A stretch of 62,092 bases of DNA from Pseudomonadota bacterium. Its GTDB lineage: Bacteria > Pseudomonadota > Alphaproteobacteria > Rhizobiales > Beijerinckiaceae. The stretch is from NCBI GenBank assembly GCA_023386155.1, contig JAEWKH010000126.1, positions 1 to 62,092 of the forward strand. The letters are read 5' to 3'. The translations under genes and the position numbers were made by a program. Below the pieces are notes generated by a model. It saw only the letters and a list, made by a program, of their open reading frames with translations, was not told the DNA's origin and made no database searches. Of this stretch, positions 24,948 to 33,632 are shown piece after piece; within the stretch, counting starts at the first letter, position 1, and the number at the start of each line of letters is the position of its first letter.

Positions 24948-24964
24948 AAAATATCTGATATTTT
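24948..24964. promoter_or_regulatory. Perfect palindrome in the dctP/gntR intergenic region
   Basis: AAAATATC, a single T, then GATATTTT form a perfect 8-bp inverted repeat in an AT-rich island. It lies 91 bases upstream of the TRAP binding-protein start and 92 bases upstream of the first GntR start. Its near-central place between divergent genes makes it a good candidate operator for one or both GntR regulators. Confidence 0.5.
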
Positions 24965-25055
24965 GAGTTATGACATATGGTTATTCTCTATCGGGAGTGC
25001 AGTGGCCACTCTTGGGGAGCGCTCTCATGCTGGCTCGAGACAAGGCGAGGAATGG

Positions 25056-25724
25056 ATGAGCATCGAGCTGGTCTCCGCATCCATCGCCGACCGCGCCTAT
25101 GATCGTATCCGGGCCGACATCGTCTTCGGCCACCTTGCTCCGGGCCTGAGGTTGCGACTGGATCGGCTCGCGGAGAGTTATGGGGCAAGCGTCAGCACCC
25201 TTCGGGAAATCTTGAGCCGCCTGTCCTCGGAAGGACTCGTCATTGCCGAAGGGCAGCGGGGCTTTCGGGTCGCATCCATTTCCCCTGAGGGTTTTGAGGA
25301 TGTCGCGGCGATGCGGTTGCTCCTTGAGACCTACGCGCTGCCCTTATCCCTTTCTGCCGGAGACCTGGAATGGGAAGGCCGCATTGTGGCCGCTCACCAT
25401 AAACTCGCCTCCATGGAGCGCAGGATGCTGGCTGGGGAGCGCGACGGGATGGAGATGTGGAAGCACTATGACCGCGAATTCCACCAGTCTCTCATTGAGG
25501 CCTGCGGCTCCCAGACCCTGCTCGACCTTTATCGCGGCGTCTTCGACCAATACCTCCGCTACCAAATGGTGGCCGTCGTTTTTCGAGGGGAGATCGCGGC
25601 GGAGGAGCATCGGATACTGCTCGACTGCGCCTTGAGGCGCGACGCCGAAGAAGCCTGCAGGATACTGACCCGGCACGTGAACGAGTGCGTAGCCTACACG
25701 CTGAAAAGCGGAGCGCTGGCATGA
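25056..25724 (+). CDS. GntR-family regulator, FCD type (first of a coupled pair)
   Basis: A 222-residue regulator. The N-terminal winged helix is AYDRIRADIVFGHLAPGLRL and SYGASVSTLREILSRLSSEG with the GFRVA wing. An FCD effector domain follows (MRLLLETYALPLSL, AHHKLASMERRM, the metal-site region KHYDREFHQSLIEACGS, and EEHRILLDCALRRDAEEA plus LTRHV). The start at 25056 has AGGCGAGG upstream. A longer frame extends far into the antisense of dctP and is rejected. It is divergent from the TRAP operon, so it is a likely quinate/shikimate-responsive repressor. It overlaps the next gene by four bases. Confidence 0.92.
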   Translation: MSIELVSASIADRAYDRIRADIVFGHLAPGLRLRLDRLAESYGASVSTLREILSRLSSEGLVIAEGQRGFRVASISPEGFEDVAAMRLLLETYALPLSLSAGDLEWEGRIVAAHHKLASMERRMLAGERDGMEMWKHYDREFHQSLIEACGSQTLLDLYRGVFDQYLRYQMVAVVFRGEIAAEEHRILLDCALRRDAEEACRILTRHVNECVAYTLKSGALA

Positions 25725-26401
25725 GCGACGACGTGCAGGGACTTTCGCCTCCTCTCACGGTCGGGGAGAGCGCCTATCAGAAGATCCGGACCGACATTAT
25801 TTTCGGGCGCCTGCTGCCTGGGAAGAGGCTGAAGCTCGAGGGTCTCAAGGGCGACTATGGCGTGAGCGTCAGCACGCTGCGCGAAATTCTGAACCGCCTG
25901 CACTCCGAGCGTCTCGTGGTCGCCGAGGGGCAAAAGGGCTTTCAGGTGGCGCCAGTCTCAATTGCAAACCTGAGAGAGATCGCCGCGCTACGGCAGCTTC
26001 TGGAATGTCGCGCCCTGGAACAGTCCTTCCGGAGCGGCGACATGGAATGGGAAGGCCGCGTTGTCGCCGCTCATCACCGTCTCGCCAGGATGGAGGAGCG
26101 GATGGCACAGGGCGACAGGTCCCGCACGGACGAATGGAAGCGCTACGACTGGCAGTTTCACCAGGCGCTCATCTCCGCGTGTGGATCCAGGATGCTGATC
26201 GACAATCACGCAGCGGTCTTCGACAAGTACCTGCGCTACCAGATGATCGCCCTGAGCTATCGCGGCGGCATTGCCGCCGATGAGCATGCCGAGCTTCTGG
26301 AATGCGCTCTGGAGCGGAATGCCGCGCGCGCCTGCGAGGTGCTGACGCGTCATGTGGCAGGTGGCGTTGAGCATGCTCTCGCTACAGGAACCATCGGCTA
26401 A
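25721..26401 (+). CDS. GntR-family regulator, FCD type (second of a coupled pair)
   Basis: A 226-residue paralogue of the preceding regulator, with the same layout: winged helix AYQKIRTDIIFGRLLPGKRL and DYGVSVSTLREILNRLHSER, wing GFQVAPVS, then FCD domain with RLLECRALEQSF-like helices, DWQFHQALISACGS and ADEHAELLECALERNAARA. Its ATG overlaps the upstream stop (ATGA), so both are translated together and may form heterodimers. The QuiC1 gene starts 67 bases downstream on the same strand. The two proteins differ enough throughout to suggest old duplication. Confidence 0.92.
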   Translation: MSDDVQGLSPPLTVGESAYQKIRTDIIFGRLLPGKRLKLEGLKGDYGVSVSTLREILNRLHSERLVVAEGQKGFQVAPVSIANLREIAALRQLLECRALEQSFRSGDMEWEGRVVAAHHRLARMEERMAQGDRSRTDEWKRYDWQFHQALISACGSRMLIDNHAAVFDKYLRYQMIALSYRGGIAADEHAELLECALERNAARACEVLTRHVAGGVEHALATGTIG

Positions 26402-26467
26402 CGACGAAGGCGAGCTGTCCGGATCGGCACAAGCTCTCGACCACAATGGGGAAACGGACCGACGAGC

Positions 26468-28354
26468 ATGCGCACAGCCATCGCCACTGTCTGCCTGAGC
26501 GGCACCCTCACCGAGAAAATCGAGGCCATCGCTGCGGCCCGGTTCAAAGGTGTGGAGATCTTCGAGAACGATCTTCTGTCATTCAATGGCACCCCGGCCG
26601 ATGCCCGTCGCATGATTGAGGGATTCGGCCTCGAAACCGTGACCTTCCAACCGTTCCGGGATTTCGAGGGCATGCCCGAGCCGCAGCGATCGAAGGTCTT
26701 TGCCCGGGCAGAGCGCAAGTTCGACGTCATGCAGGAGCTCGGCTGCGACCTTCTGATGATCTGCAGCAATGTCTCCCCGGACTCGCTCGGCGGGATCGAG
26801 AGGGCCGCGGCCGATTTTCATGAGCTTGGCGAGCGTGCTGCCAGACGTGGCATGCGTGTCGCCTTCGAGGCGCTGTCCTGGGGTCGTCACATCCATGACT
26901 ACCGTGATGCCTGGGAGGTTGTACGGCGTGCGAATCATCCTGCTGTCGGGCTGGTGCTCGATTCCTTTCATGCTCTGGCGCGCGAAACAGACTTGTCGGC
27001 AATCCGCTCCATCCCGTCGGACAAGATCTTCCTTGTGCAGATGGCGGATGCTCCGATGCTGGACATGGATTACCTGTCCTGGAGCCGACATTACCGCTGC
27101 TTCCCAGGGCAGGGAGATCTCCCGATCGATGCCTTCATGGATGCCCTGGGCGCGACAGGATTTGACGGACTTCTCTCTCTCGAGATCTTCAATGACCGCT
27201 TTCGGGCGGGCTCCGCCCGCAGCGTCGCCATCGACGGGCAGCGTTCCCTTGTCGTGATGCTTGACGAACTGCGCCGGCGGACGGGAATGGCTCTGCCAGA
27301 CCATCCCGTTCTCCCGCCGAAAGCGATATGCTCAGGCGTCGAGTTCGTCGAGTTCGCTGTCGATGAGCGCAGTGTCACCGGTTTCGAGCAGGTTTTGACC
27401 GGTCTCGGGTTCCAGAAGGCAGGCCGCCATCGCTCGAAGGCCGTGACCCGCTGGCGGCAAGGCGATATCAACATCGTCATAAACGCGGAGAAGGAGGGCT
27501 TTGCCCATTCCTTCAACATCACCCATGGCACTTCCGTTTGTGCCCTGGCGCTAAGGGTCGATGATGCGCCGGGAACCGTGGATCGGGCCGTCACGCTCCT
27601 CGACCAGCCCTTTCAGCAACCGGTCGGACCCGGCGAGATGAATATTCCAGCCGTTCGGGGGCTCGGCGGCAGCCTCCTGTACTTCGTGGATCGCAAGACC
27701 GGCTTGGACCGACTGTGGGACGTGGATTTCGAACCTTCCGGGATCAGCGACTTCACCGGGGCGGGGCTCGTCTCCATCGATCACGTCTCGCAGTCCATGC
27801 ATTACGAAGAGATGCTGACCTGGCTCTTATTTTACACCTCGCTTCTAGACGTGCGGACGACGCCGGTTCAAGCCGTCATCGATCCGGGCGGCGTGGTGCA
27901 GAGCCAAGCCATCGAGAATAGCGAGGGATCGCTTCGGCTGATCCTCAACGCGTCGCAAAGCCAGCGAACGTTGTCGTCCCGGTTCCTGAGCGAGCTCTTC
28001 GGGTCCGGAGTCCAGCACATAGCACTTGCGACGAGTGATATCATGGCAACGGCGCAGTACCTGAAGGCGAGCGGAATCGACCTCCTGCCCATTCCCGAAA
28101 ACTACTATGATGACCTGGAGGTCAGGACAGATCTCACTGCCGAGGACGTGGCACGCCTGCGCGCCAGCAACATTCTTTACGATCGTGAGAGCGGGGCAGA
28201 GTATTTCCAGGTCTATACGAAGACTATGGAGGGAGGCTTCTTCTTCGAGGTCGTGGAGCGTCGCAGCTATCAAGGCTACGGAGCTGTAAATGCTGCCATT
28301 CGCCTCGCATCCCAGACGCACCTGGCCACTGAAACGGCACCGCCCGGATTTTGA
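26468..28354 (+). CDS. quiC1: QuiC1-type 3-dehydroshikimate dehydratase fused to an HPPD-like domain
   Basis: A 628-residue two-domain protein. Residues 1-280 form a sugar-isomerase-like TIM barrel that dehydrates 3-dehydroshikimate to protocatechuate. The expected metal ligands are present: Glu134 in VAFEALSWG, Asp165 in VGLVLDSFH, Gln191 in FLVQMADAP and Glu239 in LLSLEIFND. Residues about 285-600 are a vicinal-oxygen-chelate pair related to 4-hydroxyphenylpyruvate dioxygenase (VEFVEFAVDERSVTGFEQVL, VSIDHVSQSMHYEEMLTWLLFY, GGFFFEVVERR). The same fusion is known for QuiC1 of Pseudomonas, where the second domain has no proven reaction. It is the key catabolic gene of the cluster; the protocatechuate ring-cleavage genes are not in the window. 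Confidence 0.92.
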   Translation: MRTAIATVCLSGTLTEKIEAIAAARFKGVEIFENDLLSFNGTPADARRMIEGFGLETVTFQPFRDFEGMPEPQRSKVFARAERKFDVMQELGCDLLMICSNVSPDSLGGIERAAADFHELGERAARRGMRVAFEALSWGRHIHDYRDAWEVVRRANHPAVGLVLDSFHALARETDLSAIRSIPSDKIFLVQMADAPMLDMDYLSWSRHYRCFPGQGDLPIDAFMDALGATGFDGLLSLEIFNDRFRAGSARSVAIDGQRSLVVMLDELRRRTGMALPDHPVLPPKAICSGVEFVEFAVDERSVTGFEQVLTGLGFQKAGRHRSKAVTRWRQGDINIVINAEKEGFAHSFNITHGTSVCALALRVDDAPGTVDRAVTLLDQPFQQPVGPGEMNIPAVRGLGGSLLYFVDRKTGLDRLWDVDFEPSGISDFTGAGLVSIDHVSQSMHYEEMLTWLLFYTSLLDVRTTPVQAVIDPGGVVQSQAIENSEGSLRLILNASQSQRTLSSRFLSELFGSGVQHIALATSDIMATAQYLKASGIDLLPIPENYYDDLEVRTDLTAEDVARLRASNILYDRESGAEYFQVYTKTMEGGFFFEVVERRSYQGYGAVNAAIRLASQTHLATETAPPGF

Positions 28355-28359
28355 CAACC

Positions 28360-28574
28360 TAGCGCATCGGACGGAAAAGTGGATCCGGTTTTTCCGGACC
28401 ATCCGATGCGCCAGCCAAGAGAAGAAGCATCGGATGAATCCCAAAAGTGCAAGTCCACTTTTGGGTCCGATGCTTTAGCGCATCGTGCGGAAAAGTGGAC
28501 CCGGTTTTTCGCACTCAACGATGCGCTCTCTATAGAGCGGAGCATCGGACCCAAAAGTGGGTCCGATGCTCTAG
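28360..28574. repeat. Large composite REP-like palindrome
   Basis: Three nested inverted repeats built from GCGCATCGGACGGAAAAGTG, CAAAAGTG...CACTTTTGGGTCCGATGC and GCATCGGACCCAAAAGTGGG-type arms, separated by an inner ATGCGCTCTCTATAGAGCGGAGCAT hinge. It starts 6 bases after the quiC1 stop and extends to the ABC permease stop codon, whose TAG it supplies. The part at 28482-28537 is nearly identical to 47463-47529. It fills the space between convergent operons and probably terminates both. Confidence 0.85.
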
Positions 28575-29557
28575 CCGGAGACGCGGCCTTCGCGCCCGTA
28601 GACGAGCAGCATCGCGATGATCACGGAGCCGTAAATGATCTGTCGCCCAGCTTCGGGCATCTGCATGATCGAAAGCACCGAATTCAGAAGCACGATCAGG
28701 ATGACGCCCGCAAGCGTGCCGAGATAGCGCCCGCGACCGCCGAGGATGTTGGTGCCGCCGATGACGACCGCAGCAATGGCCGGCAGGAGGTAGGCGTCGC
28801 CCATTCCCTGGTATGCTTTCGTGGAGTACCCGGCGAGGAGGACCCCGGCAAGGCCCGCCGCCGCGCCGGAGAGCGCGAAGGCAACGAGGATGACGCGGTT
28901 CGTGTTGATGCCCGAGAGATAGGCTGCGCGCTCGCGGTTGCCGATCGCATAGATGGCGCGACCGAGCGTCGTGCGCGTCAGGATCACAACGACGGCGACG
29001 GAGATGGCAAGCCAGACGAGCAGCGCCACCGGAACCACGCCCCCAATGCGGGCGACCGCCAGATACTGCATCAGATCGGTCGCAGCGGTCTGCGGGGCAA
29101 AACCGCCCGTGTGAGCCACCATGAGGCCGCGCATCACGGCGTTCATGCCGAGCGTGAAGATCATCGACGGCACCCGCAGATACGCGACGCCGAGACCATT
29201 GACGATGCCGACGAGGAGGCCGACGCCGATGCCTGCCGGGATAGCCCAGGGACCGCCAACGGCCGTGGCCATCATGGCGGCGGCCGTCAAGGTCCAGGGC
29301 ACCGAGAGGTCGATATGGCCGAGCAGGATTACGAGCATCATTCCAGCAGCCACGATTCCGAGAAAGGATCCGACCTGGAGCTGCTGGAGGAGATATTGCG
29401 GCTGCAGGAGAGGAGCGCTGCCCTGCGTGAAGAGGGTGTAGCCTGTGCCGACGAGCAGGATGAGCACAACGAATCCTGAGGCGAAGACCACCGGCCTGTC
29501 ATCAGGCCCGAGCTGGAAGCCGCGCGATGCGGAACCTGTGACGGCGGTTGTGCTCAC
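28571..29557 (-). CDS. Sugar-type ABC transporter permease 2
   Basis: A 328-residue RbsC-family inner-membrane permease with about ten hydrophobic segments. Typical blocks are GMMLVILLGHIDLSVPWTLT (in place of the common GGIDLSVGS), RVPSMIFTLGMNAVMRGLMV, RTTLGRAIYAIGNRERAAYL and AIAAVVIGGTNILGGRGRYL. Its start overlaps the stop of permease 1 by four bases. It is the last gene of a four-gene importer operon and ends inside the palindromic repeat. The substrate is unknown. Confidence 0.93.
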   Translation of the reverse strand: MSTTAVTGSASRGFQLGPDDRPVVFASGFVVLILLVGTGYTLFTQGSAPLLQPQYLLQQLQVGSFLGIVAAGMMLVILLGHIDLSVPWTLTAAAMMATAVGGPWAIPAGIGVGLLVGIVNGLGVAYLRVPSMIFTLGMNAVMRGLMVAHTGGFAPQTAATDLMQYLAVARIGGVVPVALLVWLAISVAVVVILTRTTLGRAIYAIGNRERAAYLSGINTNRVILVAFALSGAAAGLAGVLLAGYSTKAYQGMGDAYLLPAIAAVVIGGTNILGGRGRYLGTLAGVILIVLLNSVLSIMQMPEAGRQIIYGSVIIAMLLVYGREGRVSG

Positions 29558-30654
29558 CGGAACACCTCAAGCTTGTTGGTGAGGCGCAGCAGCTTCAGTC
29601 CGCCGAGGCTCACGGCTGCGAGAAGCACGAAGCCCTCGAAGAGGGGCTGGAGAAGCGGCGCCACATCGAAGATGCGAAAATTGAACGAGATGGTGCGCAG
29701 CACCAGCGCGCCGATCATGGATCCGATGGCACTGCCGGAACCGCCGAGGAGCGAGGTGCCGCCGATGACCACCGCCGCGATGGAATTCAGCGTATAGGTC
29801 CCCGCCTGCGGGATATCGGCATTGCCGGAAGATGTCTGGAGCGCAAGGAACAGGCCGCCGAGCCCGGCGAAAAGCCCGGCCAGCGTGAAGGCTGCGAGTT
29901 TGGCGCGGTTGATCGGCAGCCCCGACATGTAGGCGGCTCCCTCGGACGATCCGATCGCATAGACCGTTCGGCCCGTGACGGAACGGGTGAACGGCACCCA
30001 GACCGCCAGGATGATGAAAGCAAGCAGGATGAGCGGCACCGGGATCCAGGCGAAGGGCTGAAGCCAAGCCGCTTCGCCGTCGTCGAAAAGGCCGAAGGTT
30101 ACTGCGAGTTCCCTCACATCGTTCGTCACGGCCCAGGAGAGATCCTCATGCACATTGCCCCCCGGGGTCGGACGAAGGATGAGGGCGAAGCCCATGTAGA
30201 TCGCGCTCGTGGCAAGTGTCGCGATGATGGGCTGAATGCGCCCGTAGACAACGACACAGCCATTGGCGAACCCGCAGGCGGCACCCGCCGCGATGCACAC
30301 TGCGATGCCCATGGCGATCTCGCCCGGGCTGCCATTGACGAGATGGCTTGCAATGCAGCCCACGAGCGTCATGACGGCGCCGACCGAGAGGTCCAGCCCT
30401 GCCATGAGAACGGGCACCGTCTGCGCCATGGCGACGAGCGCCAAGGCGAAGGCCTCGTTGGCATTCTGGATCAGGATCTGCCCGGTGAAGCCTCGGGGAT
30501 GGTTCGCCTGGTAGAAAAGGTAGAGCAGGACGAAGAGCGCCAGCGCACCGAGAATGCCCGCGTGCCGCTGCAGGCGCAGCCGAACGACTCCTCGTGTGCG
30601 GCTCGTCGTCTCCACGGGCTCCACGTTGACGGGGGTGAGCACCGTGTCAGACAT
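29554..30654 (-). CDS. Sugar-type ABC transporter permease 1
   Basis: A 366-residue RbsC-family permease. It has VPVLMAGLDLSVGAVMTLVG, GRIQPIIATLATSAIYMGF, RSVTGRTVYAIGSSEGAAYM and SIAAVVIGGTSLLGGSGSAI. It is longer than permease 2 because of a basic N-terminal tail and an insert (RPTPGGNVHEDLSWAVTNDV) in the periplasmic part. The start overlaps the 3' end of the ATPase gene by eight bases. Two non-identical permeases imply a heterodimeric channel. Confidence 0.93.
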   Translation of the reverse strand: MSDTVLTPVNVEPVETTSRTRGVVRLRLQRHAGILGALALFVLLYLFYQANHPRGFTGQILIQNANEAFALALVAMAQTVPVLMAGLDLSVGAVMTLVGCIASHLVNGSPGEIAMGIAVCIAAGAACGFANGCVVVYGRIQPIIATLATSAIYMGFALILRPTPGGNVHEDLSWAVTNDVRELAVTFGLFDDGEAAWLQPFAWIPVPLILLAFIILAVWVPFTRSVTGRTVYAIGSSEGAAYMSGLPINRAKLAAFTLAGLFAGLGGLFLALQTSSGNADIPQAGTYTLNSIAAVVIGGTSLLGGSGSAIGSMIGALVLRTISFNFRIFDVAPLLQPLFEGFVLLAAVSLGGLKLLRLTNKLEVFR

Positions 30655-32176
30655 GTGTCTCCTCGCGCGGCTCGACGATATTGAGGGCGCTCGCGATCAG
30701 GTCGCGCTCGGTGATGGCCTCGCCATCGAGCTCGCGCACGATGCGGCCGTCATAAAGGACGGCAACGCGATCGCAGCAGCCGACCAGTTCCTCGTAATCC
30801 GTGGAGTAGAACAGAATGCACGCGCCGGCATCCGCGAGCTCGCGCATGAGGCGGTAGATCTCCTGCTTCGTGCCGACATCGATGCCGCGGGTCGGATCGT
30901 TGAGGAGGATCACCTCGGGGCTCGTGGCGAGCCACTTGGCGATCACCACCTTCTGTTGGTTGCCGCCGGACAATGTCGAGACCGGATCGTTCGCGTCGCC
31001 GACCTTGATCCGCAATTGCTCGATGGCCCGCTCGACAGCGGCCCGGATACGCTCCGCATCGAGGAAAGGTCCACGTGCGAGACGGTCGAGCGAAGCCATG
31101 GAGAGGTTGTCGGCTATCGACATCGAGAGAATCAGGCCCTCGCTCTTGCGATCCTCCGGCACCAGGGCCATGCGGGCTCGGCCGCCTTTTGCAGCCCTGG
31201 GCGAGGACACGGACATGGGCTGGCCCTCCACCATCACCGTGCCGCGCACGCCTCGCAGCACGCCGAACAAGGCGAGCAGCAGCTCCTTCTGGCCCTGCCC
31301 GTCGAGGCCGCCCAGCCCCACGATCTCACCGCGACCAGCCTCAAGGGTCACGCCGTTGAGGCGGCTTTCCCAGGCGAGGTCCCGGATCTGGATGAAGGGC
31401 TCTGGCCGCGGCCGTTTCGGCTTCGGCGGGAACTGTCCCTCGATCTCACGGCCGATCATGAGGCCGATGATCTCGTCGTGGCTCCGCGCGCCCTTGGCGA
31501 AGGTCTCGATATGTCGCCCATTGCGGAACACCGAGCACCGGTCCGCCAGCGCCTCGATCTCGTGCATCCGATGGGAGATGTAGAGAATGCTCAGGTTCTT
31601 CGCCTTCAGGTCGAAGAGCATGCGGTAAACCCGGTCGACATCGGCGGCGGTGAGCGCGGAGGTCGCCTCGTCGAGAATGAGCAGTTTCGGATCTCGCCCC
31701 AGGGCTTTTGCGATCTCCACCATCTGGCGTCTCGAGAGCGGCAGGTCCGCCACCCGGATCGATGGGTCGATATCCTCGCATCCGATCCGGGCGAGCAACT
31801 CCTCCGAGCGCCGCCGCTGCGCGCGGCCGTCGATGAGGCCGAAGCGGCGCGGGGGCGCCGACAGGGTAATGTTGTCCGCCACCGTGAGCTCCGGCATCAG
31901 CGAAAGCTCCTGGAAGATGCAGACGATGCCGGCTCGGTTCGCAGCCGCCGGGCTGGGGACCGTGATGGGTGCGCCATCGAGGGTCATGCGGCCTTCATCC
32001 GGCTGCACGACGCCTGCCATGATCTTCATGAGTGTCGACTTGCCGGCGCCATTCTCGCCCAGGACCGCATGGATCGACCCGCGGTCGCATGCGAAATCCA
32101 CGTCCCGCAAGGCATGGACGCCACCGTAGCGCTTGGAGACGTTCTCAAGAGCGAAGAACGGAGCGGGTTCGGGCAT
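30647..32176 (-). CDS. Sugar-type ABC transporter ATPase with two nucleotide-binding domains
   Basis: A 509-residue RbsA/XylG-like protein. The N-terminal half is complete: Walker A GENGAGKST, Q-loop in IVCIFQELSLM, signature DLPLSRRQMVEIAKAL and Walker B LLILDEATSALT. The C-terminal half has a degenerate P-loop (GLGGLDGQGQKE) but keeps STLSGGNQQKV and VILLNDPTRGIDVG, as is normal for this family. It energises the two permeases encoded downstream. A hairpin separates it from the binding-protein gene. Confidence 0.95.
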   Translation of the reverse strand: MPEPAPFFALENVSKRYGGVHALRDVDFACDRGSIHAVLGENGAGKSTLMKIMAGVVQPDEGRMTLDGAPITVPSPAAANRAGIVCIFQELSLMPELTVADNITLSAPPRRFGLIDGRAQRRRSEELLARIGCEDIDPSIRVADLPLSRRQMVEIAKALGRDPKLLILDEATSALTAADVDRVYRMLFDLKAKNLSILYISHRMHEIEALADRCSVFRNGRHIETFAKGARSHDEIIGLMIGREIEGQFPPKPKRPRPEPFIQIRDLAWESRLNGVTLEAGRGEIVGLGGLDGQGQKELLLALFGVLRGVRGTVMVEGQPMSVSSPRAAKGGRARMALVPEDRKSEGLILSMSIADNLSMASLDRLARGPFLDAERIRAAVERAIEQLRIKVGDANDPVSTLSGGNQQKVVIAKWLATSPEVILLNDPTRGIDVGTKQEIYRLMRELADAGACILFYSTDYEELVGCCDRVAVLYDGRIVRELDGEAITERDLIASALNIVEPREETHV

Positions 32177-32203
32177 GAAACTCCTTCGATCCTCGGAGGG
32201 AAC

Positions 32204-32231
32204 GCTTCTCCCGGCGGGAGTCGGGAGAAGC
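32204..32231 (-). terminator. Hairpin between ABC binding-protein and ATPase genes
   Basis: GCTTCTCCCG (32204-32213) pairs perfectly with CGGGAGAAGC (32222-32231) around an 8-base loop. It sits 19 bases after the binding-protein stop and has no U-tract. As at the TRAP operon, it probably raises the ratio of binding protein to membrane components by mRNA stabilisation or partial termination. Confidence 0.6.
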
Positions 32232-32250
32232 TCGCAGGTGCGCTCGTTTC

Positions 32251-33381
32251 TTACTGCGTGTTCTTGGCGTCCTTCGCCATGATCTCCGGCGCCGTCACGT
32301 TCACGCCACAGGCCGGAAATTCGTTGGCCGCAAAGAAGTTGTCGGAGAGGTTCGACCAGAAGTTCACATTGTCCTTGAGCGTCGTGTGGTCGACCACCGG
32401 AATCGGCACCGAGATGAGCTGCGGCATCGGGTTACCTTCGAGAGCCGAGATCGCGGCCTTCATGGAAATCGACACGAGTCCGGGCGACTGGCTGTAGGAA
32501 AGACCCTTGAGTCCGTCGCTCGCATGCTTCGCGATGAGCTTGCGGTAACCGTTCTCGCCCTCGCCGGCCATCGGCACGAAGGGATGCTTCGCGTCCATCA
32601 TGGCACGCACGGAGCCGGTCGAGCCGCCCTGGGTGAACACCGCCTCGAACTTGCCGTGCACGGCGACGGCATCGGCCGTGGCCTTCTGGGCCGTGCCGTC
32701 ATCCCAGTTGCCGACGACCTCGACGATCTGGAACTTGCCCTCCTTCTCCATCACCTCGCGGAAACCGAGATGGCGGTCACGGTCGACGGAATTGCCCGGC
32801 AGGCCCCGCACCTCGAGAATCTTGCCGTCGCGCTTCTGGCCCAGTTCCTTCAGAAGGTGGCGCGCCGAGAGGCGTCCGATCTCCAGCTGGTCCTCGTTGA
32901 CCTGCATCACCTTGTCGGTGTCGAGCACATTGTCGAAGGGCACGATCACCACGTTGTTACGGTCGGCCAGGCGTATCACGCGGTCGAACCCGTCGGGCGC
33001 CACCGCGATGGTGATAATGGCGTCGAAGCCCTGGTTGATGAAGTCCTCGATGGCCCCGAGCTGGGCGGCCACGTCGGTGCCGGTCGAAACGACCTTCAGT
33101 TCCTTGATCTTCTCCTTGATCCCGGCCTGCTCTGCATAGGCCTTGGCGGTCTGGATCATTTGGATGCGCCAGGTATTGCCGACGAAGCCGTTCACGACCG
33201 CGATCCGGTAGGGCCCGGTCTTCTTCTCCCATTGCAAGTACTTGGTCTGAGCGTTCCAGGGCTTGAAGCAATTCGGGTCCGGACCAGGACCCGAAACCAC
33301 CTTCGGGGCGGCGAGGGCCGCAACGGACGAGAGCAGGAAGCCGGTGAAAGCGAGTGCAGAGAGGCGAGCGACACGTGTCAT
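32251..33381 (-). CDS. Sugar ABC transporter periplasmic binding protein
   Basis: A 376-residue RbsB-like protein with AGGAGGAACAG before ATG and signal peptide MTRVARLSALAFTGFLLSSVAALA. The two-lobe fold is visible in YRIAVVNGFVGNTWRIQMIQ, LGAIEDFINQGFDAIITIAV, VIVPFDNVLDTDKVMQVNED and EAVFTQGGSTGSVRAMMDA. An N-terminal extension with one cysteine (GPDPNCFKPWNAQTK) is seen in the subgroup. It captures the substrate, probably a sugar or polyol, but nothing nearby reveals which. First gene of the operon. Confidence 0.92.
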   Translation of the reverse strand: MTRVARLSALAFTGFLLSSVAALAAPKVVSGPGPDPNCFKPWNAQTKYLQWEKKTGPYRIAVVNGFVGNTWRIQMIQTAKAYAEQAGIKEKIKELKVVSTGTDVAAQLGAIEDFINQGFDAIITIAVAPDGFDRVIRLADRNNVVIVPFDNVLDTDKVMQVNEDQLEIGRLSARHLLKELGQKRDGKILEVRGLPGNSVDRDRHLGFREVMEKEGKFQIVEVVGNWDDGTAQKATADAVAVHGKFEAVFTQGGSTGSVRAMMDAKHPFVPMAGEGENGYRKLIAKHASDGLKGLSYSQSPGLVSISMKAAISALEGNPMPQLISVPIPVVDHTTLKDNVNFWSNLSDNFFAANEFPACGVNVTAPEIMAKDAKNTQ

Positions 33382-33632
33382 CTGTTCCTCCTAGGGCAGC
33401 GTTCTTCCCGATCCGGCTCGTCTGTCGCGAACCTGGACCGCCTAGCATGTTAGTTGCTGCCGCTGGGGAAAACAAGCAATCCCGCCGAACCCTGCCCCAG
33501 GCGCCGGTCGCGGGAAAAGGGTGCCGGCCGCTGGGTCGGAACGCCCGCTTGGGCAAACACGGCCAGGCGAAGGACATCCCGGCACCGAGCGCCCGAGCCA
33601 TCGTCCGACCAGTCCCCGCCCTCCCCGGACCG

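Noticed and set aside
24030..25055. Long N-terminal extension of the first GntR regulator across dctP
   Set aside because: The extension is antisense to dctP and lacks protein-like composition. ATG 25056 has a good ribosome binding site and starts just before the winged helix.
30647..32176. Loss of ATPase function because the second P-loop is degenerate
   Set aside because: Degenerate C-terminal Walker A is normal in RbsA/XylG-type proteins; all other motifs are intact.
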